This document shows, piece after piece, positions 25,528 to 34,270 of a stretch of 64,000 nt of DNA. The notes beneath the pieces are model-generated. The model was not told the DNA's origin and did not search any database. It saw only the letters and a program-made list of their open reading frames with translations. Source of the DNA: JAHECE01 sp963780675 (GTDB lineage Bacteria > Actinomycetota > Actinomycetes > Actinomycetales > JAHECE01). The stretch spans positions 186,001-250,000 of the forward strand of contig CAWACR010000010.1 of assembly GCA_963780675.1 (NCBI GenBank). Reading direction: 5' to 3'. The position numbers were made by a program, and so were the translations under genes. How positions within the stretch are numbered: the stretch's first letter is position 1; each line of letters opens with the position of its first letter.

Positions 25528-26184
25528 TCAGGACATCCCGCCGTCGCCCTCGGCGGACCCTCCGGCCGATGCGCCGTCGCCCTCCCGGTCCTCGCCGCCC
25601 TGGTCCTCGCCGCCGTCCACCTCGACGTCGTCCGGGGTGCCGTCGTCGGCCGACTCGACGTCCCCCGGCTCCTCATCAGGAGAACCGAGCTGGGCAAGGA
25701 GCCCCCCCGGGGGATCGAGCACCACGCGCCCGCGGGGCACGTCGACGACCGGCACGATGGCGTGGACGAACGGCACGAGCGTGCGTTCGCCCGTCCTCTC
25801 CCGGAGGACGAGGAGGTCGTGCGCCGGGGCGTGCTCGAGGCCCTCGACCCGGCCGAGCACCGTGCCGTCCCCGAGCTCCGCGACGAGGCCGACGAGCTCG
25901 TGCGGGTACCACGCGTCGTGCTCGCCCTCGGTCGACGTGTCGACGAGCGCGACGCCGCGGAGGGCTTCCACCGCCGTGCGGTCAAGGGCCTCGGCGAAGG
26001 TCACGTACCAGGAGCCGCGTTCCTCGCGGACCTGACGGATCGTCAGTGGCCCCGCGGTGGGCGGTTCGGTGCGGAGCACCGCGCCCGGCACGAACCTCGT
26101 CCTGGGCGAGTCCGTGCGCACATCCAGCCGGACCTCGCCACGCAGCCCGCGCGCCGCGCCGACCCTCGCCACGGTCACGTCCAC
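25528..26184 (-). CDS. rimM: Ribosome maturation factor RimM
   Basis: 218 residues. Helps 16S rRNA processing and binds S19. N-terminal RimM domain (VARVGAARGLRGEVRLDVRT, GSWYVTFAEALDRTAVEALR), C-terminal PRC-barrel (WYPHELVGLVAELGDGTVLG, LVPFVHAIVPVVDVPRGRVV), then an added Asp/Glu/Gly-rich tail of about 50 residues. GTG 26184 has GGAGGGG seven bases upstream. The perfect palindrome P3 lies only 20 bases before this start. Confidence 0.95.
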   Translation of the reverse strand: MDVTVARVGAARGLRGEVRLDVRTDSPRTRFVPGAVLRTEPPTAGPLTIRQVREERGSWYVTFAEALDRTAVEALRGVALVDTSTEGEHDAWYPHELVGLVAELGDGTVLGRVEGLEHAPAHDLLVLRERTGERTLVPFVHAIVPVVDVPRGRVVLDPPGGLLAQLGSPDEEPGDVESADDGTPDDVEVDGGEDQGGEDREGDGASAGGSAEGDGGMS

Positions 26185-26203
26185 GGCGTCTCCCCTCCAT
26201 GCA

Positions 26204-26272
26204 CAGATCGCGAACAGATGGACGGATCGCGAACCTCGGGAGTTCGCGATCCGTCCATCTGTTCGCGATCTG
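26204..26272. repeat. Perfect 31-bp inverted repeat P3
   Basis: Arms 26204-26234 and 26242-26272 are exactly complementary around a 7-base loop (CTCGGGA). Each arm holds two copies of the 12-mer (CAGATCGCGAAC at 26204, CGGATCGCGAAC at 26223), 19 bases apart. It sits inside the rpsP-khpA-rimM-trmD operon, between the khpA stop and the rimM ribosome-binding site, so its RNA would form a very stable hairpin. Confidence 0.93.
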
Positions 26273-26277
26273 GGAGA

Positions 26278-26517
26278 TCAGCGACGGTCGACGTCGACGA
26301 CGTCCACCCGCACCGGGCCGGAGGTGGACAGGGCCGAGACGACCGTGCGCAGCGCCCGGGCGGTCCGCCCGGAGCGACCGATGACCCGCCCGAGGTCCGA
26401 CGGGTTGACCCGCACCTCGAGCAGCTCCCCGCGCCGGAGAGAGCGGCTGCTCACGCGCACGTCGTCCGGGTGATCGACGACCCCCCGGACGAGGTGCTCG
26501 AGAGCGTCCGCCAACAT
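26278..26517 (-). CDS. KH-domain RNA-binding protein (KhpA family)
   Basis: 79 residues. A single KH domain with the GxxG loop in DLGRVIGRSGRTARALRTVV. KhpA-type proteins bind RNA and are linked to cell-envelope and translation control. ATG 26517 overlaps the rpsP stop by one base (TGATG), the usual rpsP-khpA-rimM-trmD order. Confidence 0.94.
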   Translation of the reverse strand: MLADALEHLVRGVVDHPDDVRVSSRSLRRGELLEVRVNPSDLGRVIGRSGRTARALRTVVSALSTSGPVRVDVVDVDRR

Positions 26518-26978
26518 CACTCGGCCTCGGCCGACTCCTCGGCCGACTCCTCGGCGGCTGCGGCCTGGGCGGTCGCGGCCTTCGCGGCGGCTGCGGCGGC
26601 GTCGGCCTTCGCCTGCGAGACCTCGGCCTTGCGGCGCTCGGCCTCGTCCTCGGCTGCCTTCACGGCCGCCTGGGCGTCGGCCGAGCGGGTCGAGACCCGC
26701 AGGGTGCCCTCGGCGCCGGGGAGGCCCTTGAACTTCTGCCAGTCGCCGGTGACCTTCAGCAGCGCGAGCACCTGCTCGGACGGCTGGGCGCCGACCCCGA
26801 GCCAGTACTGCGCCCGCTCGGAGTCGATCTGGATGAGCGAAGGCTCCTCGGTCGGGTGGTACTTGCCGATCTCCTCGATCGCCCGACCGTCGCGCTTGGT
26901 GCGCGAGTCGGCGACGACGACGCGGTAGTACGGAGCCCGGATCTTCCCGAGGCGCTTGAGACGGATCTTGACGGCCAC
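26517..26978 (-). CDS. rpsP: 30S ribosomal protein S16
   Basis: 153 residues. S16 core: VAVKIRLKRLGKIRAPYYRV, VVADSRTKRDGRAIEEIGKY, followed by an Ala/Glu-rich helical tail of about 60 residues common in actinobacteria. The GTG at 26978 is preferred because S16 proteins start at AVKIRL and AGGAG lies 11 bases upstream; a GTG at 26990 is also in frame. Confidence 0.95.
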   Translation of the reverse strand: MAVKIRLKRLGKIRAPYYRVVVADSRTKRDGRAIEEIGKYHPTEEPSLIQIDSERAQYWLGVGAQPSEQVLALLKVTGDWQKFKGLPGAEGTLRVSTRSADAQAAVKAAEDEAERRKAEVSQAKADAAAAAAKAATAQAAAAEESAEESAEAE

Positions 26979-27107
26979 TGTGGTGGTCACTCCTGGTTCG
27001 CTGGGGGTGAGGCGTGCGCCGGTTCCCGTGGGGGCGGGTGGGGGCGACTACCTCGGGACACGGCACCGCGCGGAGAGAGGGGCCGGGCGCGCCGAGTACA
27101 GCGAATC

Positions 27108-27113
27108 ATTCTG
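27108..27113 (-). promoter_or_regulatory. Candidate extended -10 box before rpsP
   Basis: GATCTGGCAGAATGATT on the minus strand gives CAGAAT with an upstream TGG, matching the box seen before rplS (TGGCAGACT). It lies about 130 bases before rpsP. The gap 26979-27323 holds this promoter and hairpin element copy 1; nothing else is evident. Confidence 0.45.
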
Positions 27114-27205
27114 CCAGATCGCCCGCCGCTCCGCCGAACGCGGCCCGCGCCGTCTGCGCGACCACCGCCCGTGCCGCGTCCGCCTGCCGCTTCTGGTCCC
27201 GCCGA

Positions 27206-27298
27206 GGGCGGGATGGGCGCGCGCGGGTCTACCATCCGGCGCTCGTACCTCGCGCCTCCCGCCAGGCCCGCCACGACCCGCGCGCGCCCTCCCCGCCC
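27206..27298. repeat. Conserved-loop hairpin element, copy 1
   Basis: A 24-bp stem with two mismatches (27206-27229 with 27275-27298) encloses a 45-base loop (27230-27274). The loop differs from that of copy 2 (52691-52735) at only one base of 45, while the stems differ at several positions and stay paired. It lies just after the end of the amidohydrolase gene and before the rpsP promoter. Confidence 0.9.
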
Positions 27299-27323
27299 TC
27301 GGCTGGCTTAGCTGACCACCCGG

Positions 27324-28425
27324 TCAGCGCACCGGGGCGACAATCGCGCCACGGAGGACGACGGCGCTCGGGTGCGCGAGCACGCGCGACGTCCTCCCGC
27401 GGATCCGCGGCGTAGACGACCACGTCCGCGGGCGCGGCCTCCTCGATGCCTGGCCGGCCGAGGTAGGCCCGAGTCCGCCAGCTTGCCGCGGCCACGGCGT
27501 CGGCCGCGGGTACGCCGGCCCGGACCATCTCGGCCACCTCGGCGGGGAGCATCCCGTGCGCGATCGTGCCGCCCGCATCGGTGCCGACAAGCAGCCGCAC
27601 TCCCGCGTCGTACATCTCCCGCACGTGCTCGTAGCGCCGGGCGAACATCCGCCGCATGTGCGCGGCGTAGACGGGGTATCGCACGGCCTGGGCGGCGATC
27701 GCCTCGAAGTTGGCCACCTGGAGCATGGTCGGGGTGACGGCGATCCCCCGGCGGGCGACCTCGTCGATCTGCGCCGCGTCCAGCCCGGTCCCGTGCTCGA
27801 GGCAGTCGACGCCGGCCGCAAGGAGGCCGGGGATCGCCTCGCGGGCGAAGGTGTGCGCGGTGACCCGGGCGCCCCGGGCGTGCGCCCGGCCCACCGCCTC
27901 GGCCAGCAGGTCGTCCGGCCACAGCGGGCGCAGGTCGGCCCCCTCGCCCTCGGACCTGTCGATCCAGTCCGCGATGACCTTGACCCAGCCGTCCCCGTAC
28001 GCCGCCTCCTCGGCGACGACGCCCGGCAGGTCCCGCACGTCGTCGAGCTCGCGCGCGAAGTGCCGCAGGTAGCGCTTCGGCCGGGCGAGGTGGTGCCCGG
28101 CGCGGATCAAGTCCGGCAGGTCGGCGCGGCCGTGGACCCAGCGCGTGTCGGCGGGCGATCCCGCGTCCCGGATCAGGAGGGTCCCGGCGTCCCGGTCGGC
28201 GACCGCCTGCGCCGTCGACGTCGCGACGTCGACGGCGCCGCCCGGGCCGAGCCCGACGTGGCAGTGCACGTCGACCAGGCCCGGCAGGACCCAGCCCTCG
28301 AGGACGGCGTCGACCGGCGCCGCGGGTCGAGCGAGGGTGAGCCGTCCGTCGACCACCCAGCACTCGCCGACCTCGCGGTCGTCGTCGAGCACCACGGTCC
28401 CGCGCAGGTGGAGCACACCCCGCAT
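27324..28425 (-). CDS. Amidohydrolase-family metal-dependent hydrolase (one frame break)
   Basis: About 366 residues when corrected. Metal-dependent TIM-barrel hydrolase: LPGLVDVHCHVGLG (first metal motif H-x-H), VTAHTFAREAIPGLL, DCLEHGTGL, LLVGTDAGGTIAHGM (Asp ligand). The substrate is unknown; it keeps the Rv2915c position beside ffh. Near 27390 one extra base shifts DVRVLAHPSAVVLRGAIVAPVR, whose frame stops at 27324. As written, the first frame instead runs on through the hairpin element and ends in an artificial tail (SWRAWREARGTSAGW). ATG 28425 was chosen. Confidence 0.87.
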
Positions 28426-28474
28426 GGCCGTCCTCCCTCCGGGCGGGCTGTCGCCCGGCCCGCACCGTCGAGGC

Positions 28475-30052
28475 CTAGCGGCCCAGGTACTTGTCCAGGC
28501 CCGCCGGCAGGGAGAACGACGTCGGGTCGAACGCCTCGCCGGGCTCGCCCGCGCCGCCCGCGCCGAGGCCGAAGGCTGCGCCCGCGCTCGGCTTGGGCGC
28601 GGTGGCGGCGCGCTCCGCCGCAGCCCTCTCCTCGGCGGCGCGCTTGGCCGGGTTGCCCGACTTGCTCTTGCGTACCTGGGGCGGCGGCGCGGTGCGCCCG
28701 CGCGACTTCTTGCCCCCGCCGGGCAGCGCCCCCATGCCGGGCATGCCGCCACCCCGGGCCATCGAGCGCATCATCGTCTTGGCCTGCTCGAACCGGTCGA
28801 GCAACTGGTTGACGTCCGCGGCCGTGGTGCCGGAACCGCGGGAGATGCGCGCGCGCCGGGATCCGTTGATGATCTTCGGGTTGGCGCGCTCGCCGGGCGT
28901 CATCGAGCGGATGATCGCCTCGACCCGGTCGATCTCCCGCTCGTCGAAGTTCTCGAGCTGCTCACGCATCTGGCCCATGCCCGGGAGCATCCCGAGCAGC
29001 TTCTTCATCGACCCCATCTGCCGGATGCTCTGCATCTGCGTGAGGAAGTCCTCGAGCGTGAAGTCGCCGTCGCCGGAGATCTTGCTCGCCAGCTCCTCCG
29101 CCTGCGCGGCGTCGAAGGTCTTCTCGGCCTGCTCGATGAGGGTGAGGACGTCACCCATGTCGAGGATGCGCGAGGCCATCCGGTCCGGGTGGAACCGGTC
29201 GAAGTCGGTGAGCTTCTCGCCGGTGGAGGCGAACATGACCGGCGCGCCCGTGACGCGCGCGACGGACAGGGCCGCACCACCGCGGGCGTCGCCGTCGAGC
29301 TTGGTGAGCACGACGCCCGAGAACCCGACCCCCTCGGCGAAGGCCTGTGCCGTGACGACCGCGTCCTGGCCGATCATCGCGTCGAGGACGAAGAGGATCT
29401 CGTCCGGGTGGGTGACGTCGCGGATGTCCGCGGCCTGCTTCATCATCTCGGCGTCGACGCCGAGGCGGCCGGCGGTGTCGATGACCACGACGTCGTACTG
29501 CCGGGCCCGCGCGTAGCGCACACCGGCCGCGGCCACGAGCACCGGGTTCCCGACGCCGTTGCCCGGCTCCGGCGCCCACACCGGCACGTCGGCGCGCTCC
29601 CCGACGATCTGGAGCTGCGTGACGGCGTTCGGGCGCTGGAGGTCCGCCGCGATCAGCAGCGGGGTGTGCCCCTGCTCGCGCAGCCAGAGGCCGAGCTTGC
29701 CGGCGAGCGTGGTCTTGCCCGAGCCCTGGAGGCCCGCGAGCATGATCACGGTCGGCGGGGTCTTGGCGAAGGTCAGGGGCCTCGCGGAGCCACCGAGGAT
29801 CTCGACGAGCTCGTCGTAGACGATCTTGACGACCTGCTGGCCGGGCTTCAGCGCGCCCGAGACCTCGTCCGAGAGGGCGCGCTCGCGCACCTTCGCGGTG
29901 AACTCGCGGACCACGGGCACGGCGACGTCCGCGTCGAGCAGGGCGCGGCGGATCTGCGCGATCGTCGCGTCGATGTCGGCCTCGGAGAGCCGGCCCTTGC
30001 CGCGGAGGGTACGGAAGGTGGCGGTGAGCCGGTCGGACAGGGTGGCGAACAC
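28475..30052 (-). CDS. ffh: Signal recognition particle GTPase Ffh (SRP54)
   Basis: 525 residues. Binds signal sequences and the SRP RNA and delivers ribosomes to FtsY. N-domain, G-domain with MLAGLQGSGKTTLAGKL, VVIDTAGRLGVDAEMM and VLTKLDGDARGG, then the Met-rich M-domain (MARGGGMPGMGALPGGG, SRRARISRGSGTT). GTG 30052. It follows glnD by 37 bases and precedes the amidohydrolase by 49. Confidence 0.97.
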   Translation of the reverse strand: MFATLSDRLTATFRTLRGKGRLSEADIDATIAQIRRALLDADVAVPVVREFTAKVRERALSDEVSGALKPGQQVVKIVYDELVEILGGSARPLTFAKTPPTVIMLAGLQGSGKTTLAGKLGLWLREQGHTPLLIAADLQRPNAVTQLQIVGERADVPVWAPEPGNGVGNPVLVAAAGVRYARARQYDVVVIDTAGRLGVDAEMMKQAADIRDVTHPDEILFVLDAMIGQDAVVTAQAFAEGVGFSGVVLTKLDGDARGGAALSVARVTGAPVMFASTGEKLTDFDRFHPDRMASRILDMGDVLTLIEQAEKTFDAAQAEELASKISGDGDFTLEDFLTQMQSIRQMGSMKKLLGMLPGMGQMREQLENFDEREIDRVEAIIRSMTPGERANPKIINGSRRARISRGSGTTAADVNQLLDRFEQAKTMMRSMARGGGMPGMGALPGGGKKSRGRTAPPPQVRKSKSGNPAKRAAEERAAAERAATAPKPSAGAAFGLGAGGAGEPGEAFDPTSFSLPAGLDKYLGR

Positions 30053-30089
30053 GGAGGGTTCCTCATCGCACGAGGGTCAGGACGGACCC

Positions 30090-31982
30090 TCAGGGTATCC
30101 CGAGGGCCTGGCGCGCCCGGCCCGTGAGCGTGTCGATGAGCTGCGCCCGCCACGCCGTCCACGCCTTCGGCCCTGCAGCGGTGGCGTCGGCCTCGGTCAG
30201 CGCGCGCAGGAGCTCGAGGACGTCCCCGCGGCGGTCGACGGCGTCCAGCAGCTCCGCGACCGTCGCCGGGTCCTCAGGGTCGCGGGTCGTGGCGAGCTCG
30301 GCGAGGAGCAGGTGGTGACGGACGAGCCGAACGACGACGTCACGCTGGGACGGCAGGAGCCCGATCCGGTCCATGATCGGGCCGACGATCTGCGCGCCCT
30401 CCACGCTGTGGTCAACGGCCCCGGCCCGCTTGCCGATGTCGTGGAAGAACGCCGCGAGCACCAGGAGGTCCCGGTCGCCGTGGTCGAGCCGCGCCCGCTC
30501 CTCGCCCGTCCGGGCGCGCGACGCCTCGGCGGCGGTCTCGACGAGGTGCCGGTCGACGGTGTGCCGGTGGATCGGGTTGCGCTGCGGGCGGTTGCGCACG
30601 TCGCGCCACTCCGGGAACCACGTGGTCACCACGCCCGCGAGGTCGAGCGCCTCCCAGACGGGGATCTGCGCACGCCCGGACCCGAGGATCTGCAGCAGGC
30701 TCGCCAGGGCCGGCCGAGGCCACGGCTCGGGGATCGGCGGGGCGGCGGCGAGGCTGTGCACGGTCACCGGCGAGAGCACGAGCCCGGTCCGCGCCGCGGT
30801 GGCCCCGGCCCGCAGTGCGAGGAGGGGGTCGCTGCCGGGCTGGACGCCCGCGGCGAGCACGAGCTCGCCGTCGTGCTCCACGAGTCCCTCGGCGACCGAG
30901 CGCAGCCGGGGCGCGGTCCGCCGGCCCCGGACCAGCGCGGGACCGCGCCGGATGGAGGGCTGACGCAGGGCCTGCCGGGCGTTACGGACCGTCGCGTCGA
31001 GCGACCACGAGATGACACGCCCCGCCTGCGCGATGCCGGCGAGCAGGTCGTCGCGGTCGCCCGCACCGCACAGGGCGGCCACCTCGTCCTGGTCCGCCTG
31101 GCCGAGCCGGAACGAGTGCCGGCGCGTCACGAGGGCGAGCGCGTCCCGCACGTCGAGCAGGTGAGCGTACGCGGCGTCCACGTCCCCGTGCGGGCGGTCG
31201 GTCAGCCAGGTCGCCGCGAGGGCGGACAGGAGGATCGCGTCCCGGATGCCGCCACGGGCCTGCTTGATGTCCGGCTCGATGAGGTAGGCGAGCTCCCCCT
31301 GCCGCTCGGCGCGGGTGGTCATCGAGGCGAGGAGCTCGGGGAGCCGCCGGCGGGCGGTCGAGCGCCAGTCCTGGAGCACGGCGGACCGCGCCCGGTGGAC
31401 CAGGACCGCGTCGCCCGCGACGAGGCGCACGTCGATGAGTCCGGTCGCGGCCGGGAGGTCGTGGGAGGCGACCTGCCGGCACTGGGACAGGGAACGTACC
31501 GAGTGGTCGAGGTCGAGGCCCGCGTCCCAGATCGGGTACCAGAGGCGCTCGGCGAGCCGAGCCACCTGGTCCTGGCTCAAGGTCCGGCCGTCGTGGACGA
31601 GGATCAGGTCCAGGTCGCTCGTCGGACCCGCGTCCCGGCGGCCCTGGCTCCCGACGACGGCGAGGGCCGCCCCCAGGTGGGTGCCGCCGTCGTCCGCCGG
31701 CCGGGGCACGAGGCCCAGGGAGTCGACGGCCTCGGCCCAGAGCCCGCGGAGGGCGCCGTCGACGAGGTCGGCGAGGGCCGCGCGGTACTCCGGTCCGCTC
31801 AGCCCGTCCCGGGGGTGGTCCAGCCGGGCTGCCCGCAGGTCGGGGATCCCGACGACGCCCGGCGCCGGCTCGTCCGCCCGGCTCCCGTCCGCCTCACTCC
31901 CCACCGCCTGGCTCTCCACCACCGGCCTCGACCACCGGCCCTCGACCACACGGCTCCCGGCCGGACCCGGTCCCGTCGTCAT
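30090..31982 (-). CDS. glnD: PII uridylyl/adenylyltransferase GlnD lacking ACT domains
   Basis: 630 residues, clearly shorter than GlnD proteins of M. tuberculosis or E. coli (about 800-890). Nucleotidyltransferase motif GSQGRRDAGPTSDLDLILVH and HD-domain motif LAAFFHDIGKRAGAVDHSVE are intact, so PII modification and demodification are likely kept. The protein ends at RARQALGIP, just after the HD domain; the two C-terminal ACT domains that sense glutamine are missing, and only 37 bases separate its stop from ffh. ATG 31982 lies two bases after the glnB stop, so it is co-transcribed with it. Confidence 0.9.
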   Translation of the reverse strand: MTTGPGPAGSRVVEGRWSRPVVESQAVGSEADGSRADEPAPGVVGIPDLRAARLDHPRDGLSGPEYRAALADLVDGALRGLWAEAVDSLGLVPRPADDGGTHLGAALAVVGSQGRRDAGPTSDLDLILVHDGRTLSQDQVARLAERLWYPIWDAGLDLDHSVRSLSQCRQVASHDLPAATGLIDVRLVAGDAVLVHRARSAVLQDWRSTARRRLPELLASMTTRAERQGELAYLIEPDIKQARGGIRDAILLSALAATWLTDRPHGDVDAAYAHLLDVRDALALVTRRHSFRLGQADQDEVAALCGAGDRDDLLAGIAQAGRVISWSLDATVRNARQALRQPSIRRGPALVRGRRTAPRLRSVAEGLVEHDGELVLAAGVQPGSDPLLALRAGATAARTGLVLSPVTVHSLAAAPPIPEPWPRPALASLLQILGSGRAQIPVWEALDLAGVVTTWFPEWRDVRNRPQRNPIHRHTVDRHLVETAAEASRARTGEERARLDHGDRDLLVLAAFFHDIGKRAGAVDHSVEGAQIVGPIMDRIGLLPSQRDVVVRLVRHHLLLAELATTRDPEDPATVAELLDAVDRRGDVLELLRALTEADATAAGPKAWTAWRAQLIDTLTGRARQALGIP

Positions 31983-31984
31983 CG

Positions 31985-32323
31985 TTACAGCGCGCCCGGA
32001 CCGTGCTCGCCGGTCCGCACGCGGACCACGTCCTCGACGGGGACGGTCCAGACCTTGCCGTCGCCGATCTTGCCGGTGCGCGCCGCGGCCACGATCGCCT
32101 CGGTCGCGCCCACCGCGACGTCGTCCTCGACGAGGAGCTCGATCTTCACCTTCGGCACCAGGTCGACCGTGTACTCGGCGCCCCGGTAGACCTCGACGTG
32201 CCCGCGCTGGCGGCCGAAGCCGCTCGCCTCGGAGACGGTCATGCCCCGGACCCCGACGGCGTCGAGCGCCGTCCGGACCTCGTCCAGGCGGTAGGGCTGG
32301 ATGATCGCGGTGACGAGCTTCAT
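31985..32323 (-). CDS. Nitrogen regulatory protein PII (copy 1)
   Basis: 112 residues. Trimeric sensor of ATP/ADP and 2-oxoglutarate. The T-loop EVYRGAEYTVDLVPKVKIEL has the modifiable tyrosine, and GRQRGHVEV and KIGDGKVWTVPVEDVVRVRT are typical. It follows its ammonium channel gene by 37 bases and precedes glnD. It resembles copy 2 (33932-34270) closely, so the module has been duplicated. Confidence 0.95.
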   Translation of the reverse strand: MKLVTAIIQPYRLDEVRTALDAVGVRGMTVSEASGFGRQRGHVEVYRGAEYTVDLVPKVKIELLVEDDVAVGATEAIVAAARTGKIGDGKVWTVPVEDVVRVRTGEHGPGAL

Positions 32324-32360
32324 CTCTTCTCCTCCAACGGTGCCGTGAACGGCGACCGGG

Positions 32361-33662
32361 TCATGCTCCGGCCACCAGACGGCCGGATGCGATTCCTTCG
32401 TAGGCGGACTCGCCGTGCTGGGCGAGGTCGAGTCCGCCGATCTCGTGCTCCACCGGGGCCCGCAGGCCCACCGTGGCCTTGAGGACGAGCCCGATGACCA
32501 GCGTGACCACCGCGGAGTAGACCAGCGCGGCCAACGCCAGGGCGGTCTGGGCGAGCAGCTGGGTCACGCCTCCGCCGTACAGCAGCCCCGCCTGCGCTCC
32601 GTCGGGCAGGCCCCGCCCGGTGGCGAACACACCGATCAAGATCGTCCCGATGAGGCCGCCGACCAGGTGGACGGCCACGAGGTCGAGCGAGTCGTCGTAC
32701 CCGAGCCGGAACTTCAGCCCGACGGCGAGGGCGCCGGCAGCGCCGGCGATCCCGCCGATGGCGATGGCGCCGAGCGGGGACACGAAGCCCGCCGACGGCG
32801 TCGCGGCCACCAGGCCGACGACGGCGCCGGAGGCGGCCCCGAAGGTCGTCGAGATCCCGTCCCGCACGCGCTCCGTGATCAACCAGGCGATCATCGCGGC
32901 GCAGGCCGCCAGGCAGGTCGTCACCCAGCCCAGGCTCGCCTGGTCGTTGGCGGCCCCGGCCGATCCCGCGTTGAACCCGAACCAGCCGAACCAGAGGAGG
33001 CCCGCGCCGAGCATGACGAACGGCATGTTGTGGGGACGCATCGGGTCGGTCCCGAATCCACGACGCCTCCCGATGACGACCGCGAGGACCAGGCCGCCCA
33101 CGCCGGCGCCGATCTCGACCACCGTGCCGCCCGCGAAGTCGACAGGGGTGGACAGGCTGCTGCCGATCGGCCCGTTCGCGCCGAGGAGGCCGCCGCCCCA
33201 GACCATGTGCGTCATCGGGAAGTAGACGAGGGTGCTCCACACCACGGTCAGCACGAGCCACGCCCGGAAGCGGGTCCGGTCCGCGATCGCGCCGGAGAGC
33301 AGCGCCACGGTGATGATGGCGAACGTCGCCTGGAACGCGATCCAGGCATACACGGGCACGCCGTTGGCGGCGAGCAGGTTGGACGGGTCGGTGTTCGCGA
33401 CGTCCTCGATCCCGAAGAGGGCGAACGGGTTGCCGATCAGCCCGGCGACGTCCGGGCCGTAGCTCATCGAGTAGCCCCACAGCGCGTAGACGATGCCGAC
33501 CACGCCGATGGCGCTGAAGCTCATCATCATCATGTTGAGGACGGACTTCGAGCGGACCATGCCACCGTAGAAGAAGGCCAGCGCGGGCGTCATCATGAGC
33601 ACCAGCGCGGCGCTCACGAGGATCCAGGCGGTGTTGCCCTCGTTCAGGACGAACTCGTCCAC
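32361..33662 (-). CDS. Ammonium transporter, copy 1 (first twin-His position is Glu)
   Basis: 433 residues, about 11 membrane helices. Amt signature: PALAFFYGGMVRSKSVLNMM, MTHMVWGGGLLGANG, LWFGWFGFNAGSAG. In the twin-histidine pair the second His is kept (AVHLVGGLIGT), but the first position reads VDFAGGTVVEIGAG, Glu instead of His as in copy 2. The C-terminal region (EHEIGGLDLAQHGESAYEG), where PII binds, is conserved. GTG 33662 has AGGGAG upstream. A TAGGGT at about 33826-33831 could be its own -10 box. Confidence 0.95.
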   Translation of the reverse strand: MDEFVLNEGNTAWILVSAALVLMMTPALAFFYGGMVRSKSVLNMMMMSFSAIGVVGIVYALWGYSMSYGPDVAGLIGNPFALFGIEDVANTDPSNLLAANGVPVYAWIAFQATFAIITVALLSGAIADRTRFRAWLVLTVVWSTLVYFPMTHMVWGGGLLGANGPIGSSLSTPVDFAGGTVVEIGAGVGGLVLAVVIGRRRGFGTDPMRPHNMPFVMLGAGLLWFGWFGFNAGSAGAANDQASLGWVTTCLAACAAMIAWLITERVRDGISTTFGAASGAVVGLVAATPSAGFVSPLGAIAIGGIAGAAGALAVGLKFRLGYDDSLDLVAVHLVGGLIGTILIGVFATGRGLPDGAQAGLLYGGGVTQLLAQTALALAALVYSAVVTLVIGLVLKATVGLRAPVEHEIGGLDLAQHGESAYEGIASGRLVAGA

Positions 33663-33848
33663 GTGGCTGTCTCCCTCTCGGTTGCTGCTCGTCCGGGCGA
33701 GCGCCGGATCTCGCGGGGCTCTGGTTCGGGACTCTGGTTCCGGGCCGGCCCTGCGCCGCAAGCCCGAGGCCGATCCGGGGCCCGGGCCGGGCCCGGTCGT
33801 GCGCCGGGCCTTGGCCCGGCTGGTGACCCTATCCGCTCGCTCGACGAT

Positions 33849-33889
33849 CGCGGGGGTTCCGCGTCCGGGGTGGACGCGGAACCCCCGCG
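33849..33889 (-). terminator. Strong hairpin between the two Amt-PII modules
   Basis: A perfect 18-bp stem, CGCGGGGGTTCCGCGTCC with its complement, encloses a 5-base loop (GGGGT). It lies 43 bases past the stop of PII copy 2, so the upstream module is probably a separate transcript. The remaining 270-base gap carries GC-rich palindromes (GGGCCCGGGCCGGGCCC-like) and a repeated CTCTGGTTC. Confidence 0.75.
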
Positions 33890-33931
33890 ACGTCGGGTGC
33901 GCTGTGAACTGGGCCCTGAGGAGGCTGCCCG

Positions 33932-34270
33932 CTAGAGGGCGGACGGCCCGTGCTCGCCGGTGCGGACCCGGGCGACGTCGTCGACCGGGATCGTCCACAC
34001 CTTGCCGTCACCGATCTTGCCGGTCTTGGCCGCCGAGACGATCACGCTGGTGACGGTGGCCGCGTCCTCGTCCTCGACGAGGATCTCGATCCGCACCTTC
34101 GGCACCAGGTCAACCGTGTACTCGGCTCCCCGGTAGACCTCGGTGTGGCCGCGCTGACGGCCGTAGCCGCTGGCCTCGCTGACCGTCATGCCGCGCACGC
34201 CGGTGGACTCCAGGGCCGCCTTCACGTCGTCGAGCCGGTGGGGCTGGATGACCCCGGTCACGAGCTTCAT
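33932..34270 (-). CDS. Nitrogen regulatory protein PII (copy 2)
   Basis: 112 residues. Same family marks as copy 1: GRQRGHTEVYRGAEY, VDLVPKVRIEILVEDE, KIGDGKVWTIPVDDVARVRT. Its ATG (34270) overlaps the stop of the ammonium transporter gene by four bases (ATGA). It is the classical GlnK-type arrangement behind a transporter gene. Confidence 0.95.
   Translation of the reverse strand: MKLVTGVIQPHRLDDVKAALESTGVRGMTVSEASGYGRQRGHTEVYRGAEYTVDLVPKVRIEILVEDEDAATVTSVIVSAAKTGKIGDGKVWTIPVDDVARVRTGEHGPSAL

Noticed and set aside
27229..27323. Amidohydrolase C-terminal extension ending in WRAWREARGTSAGW
   Set aside because: It arises only from reading through the hairpin element after a one-base shift; the family-like end stops at 27324.
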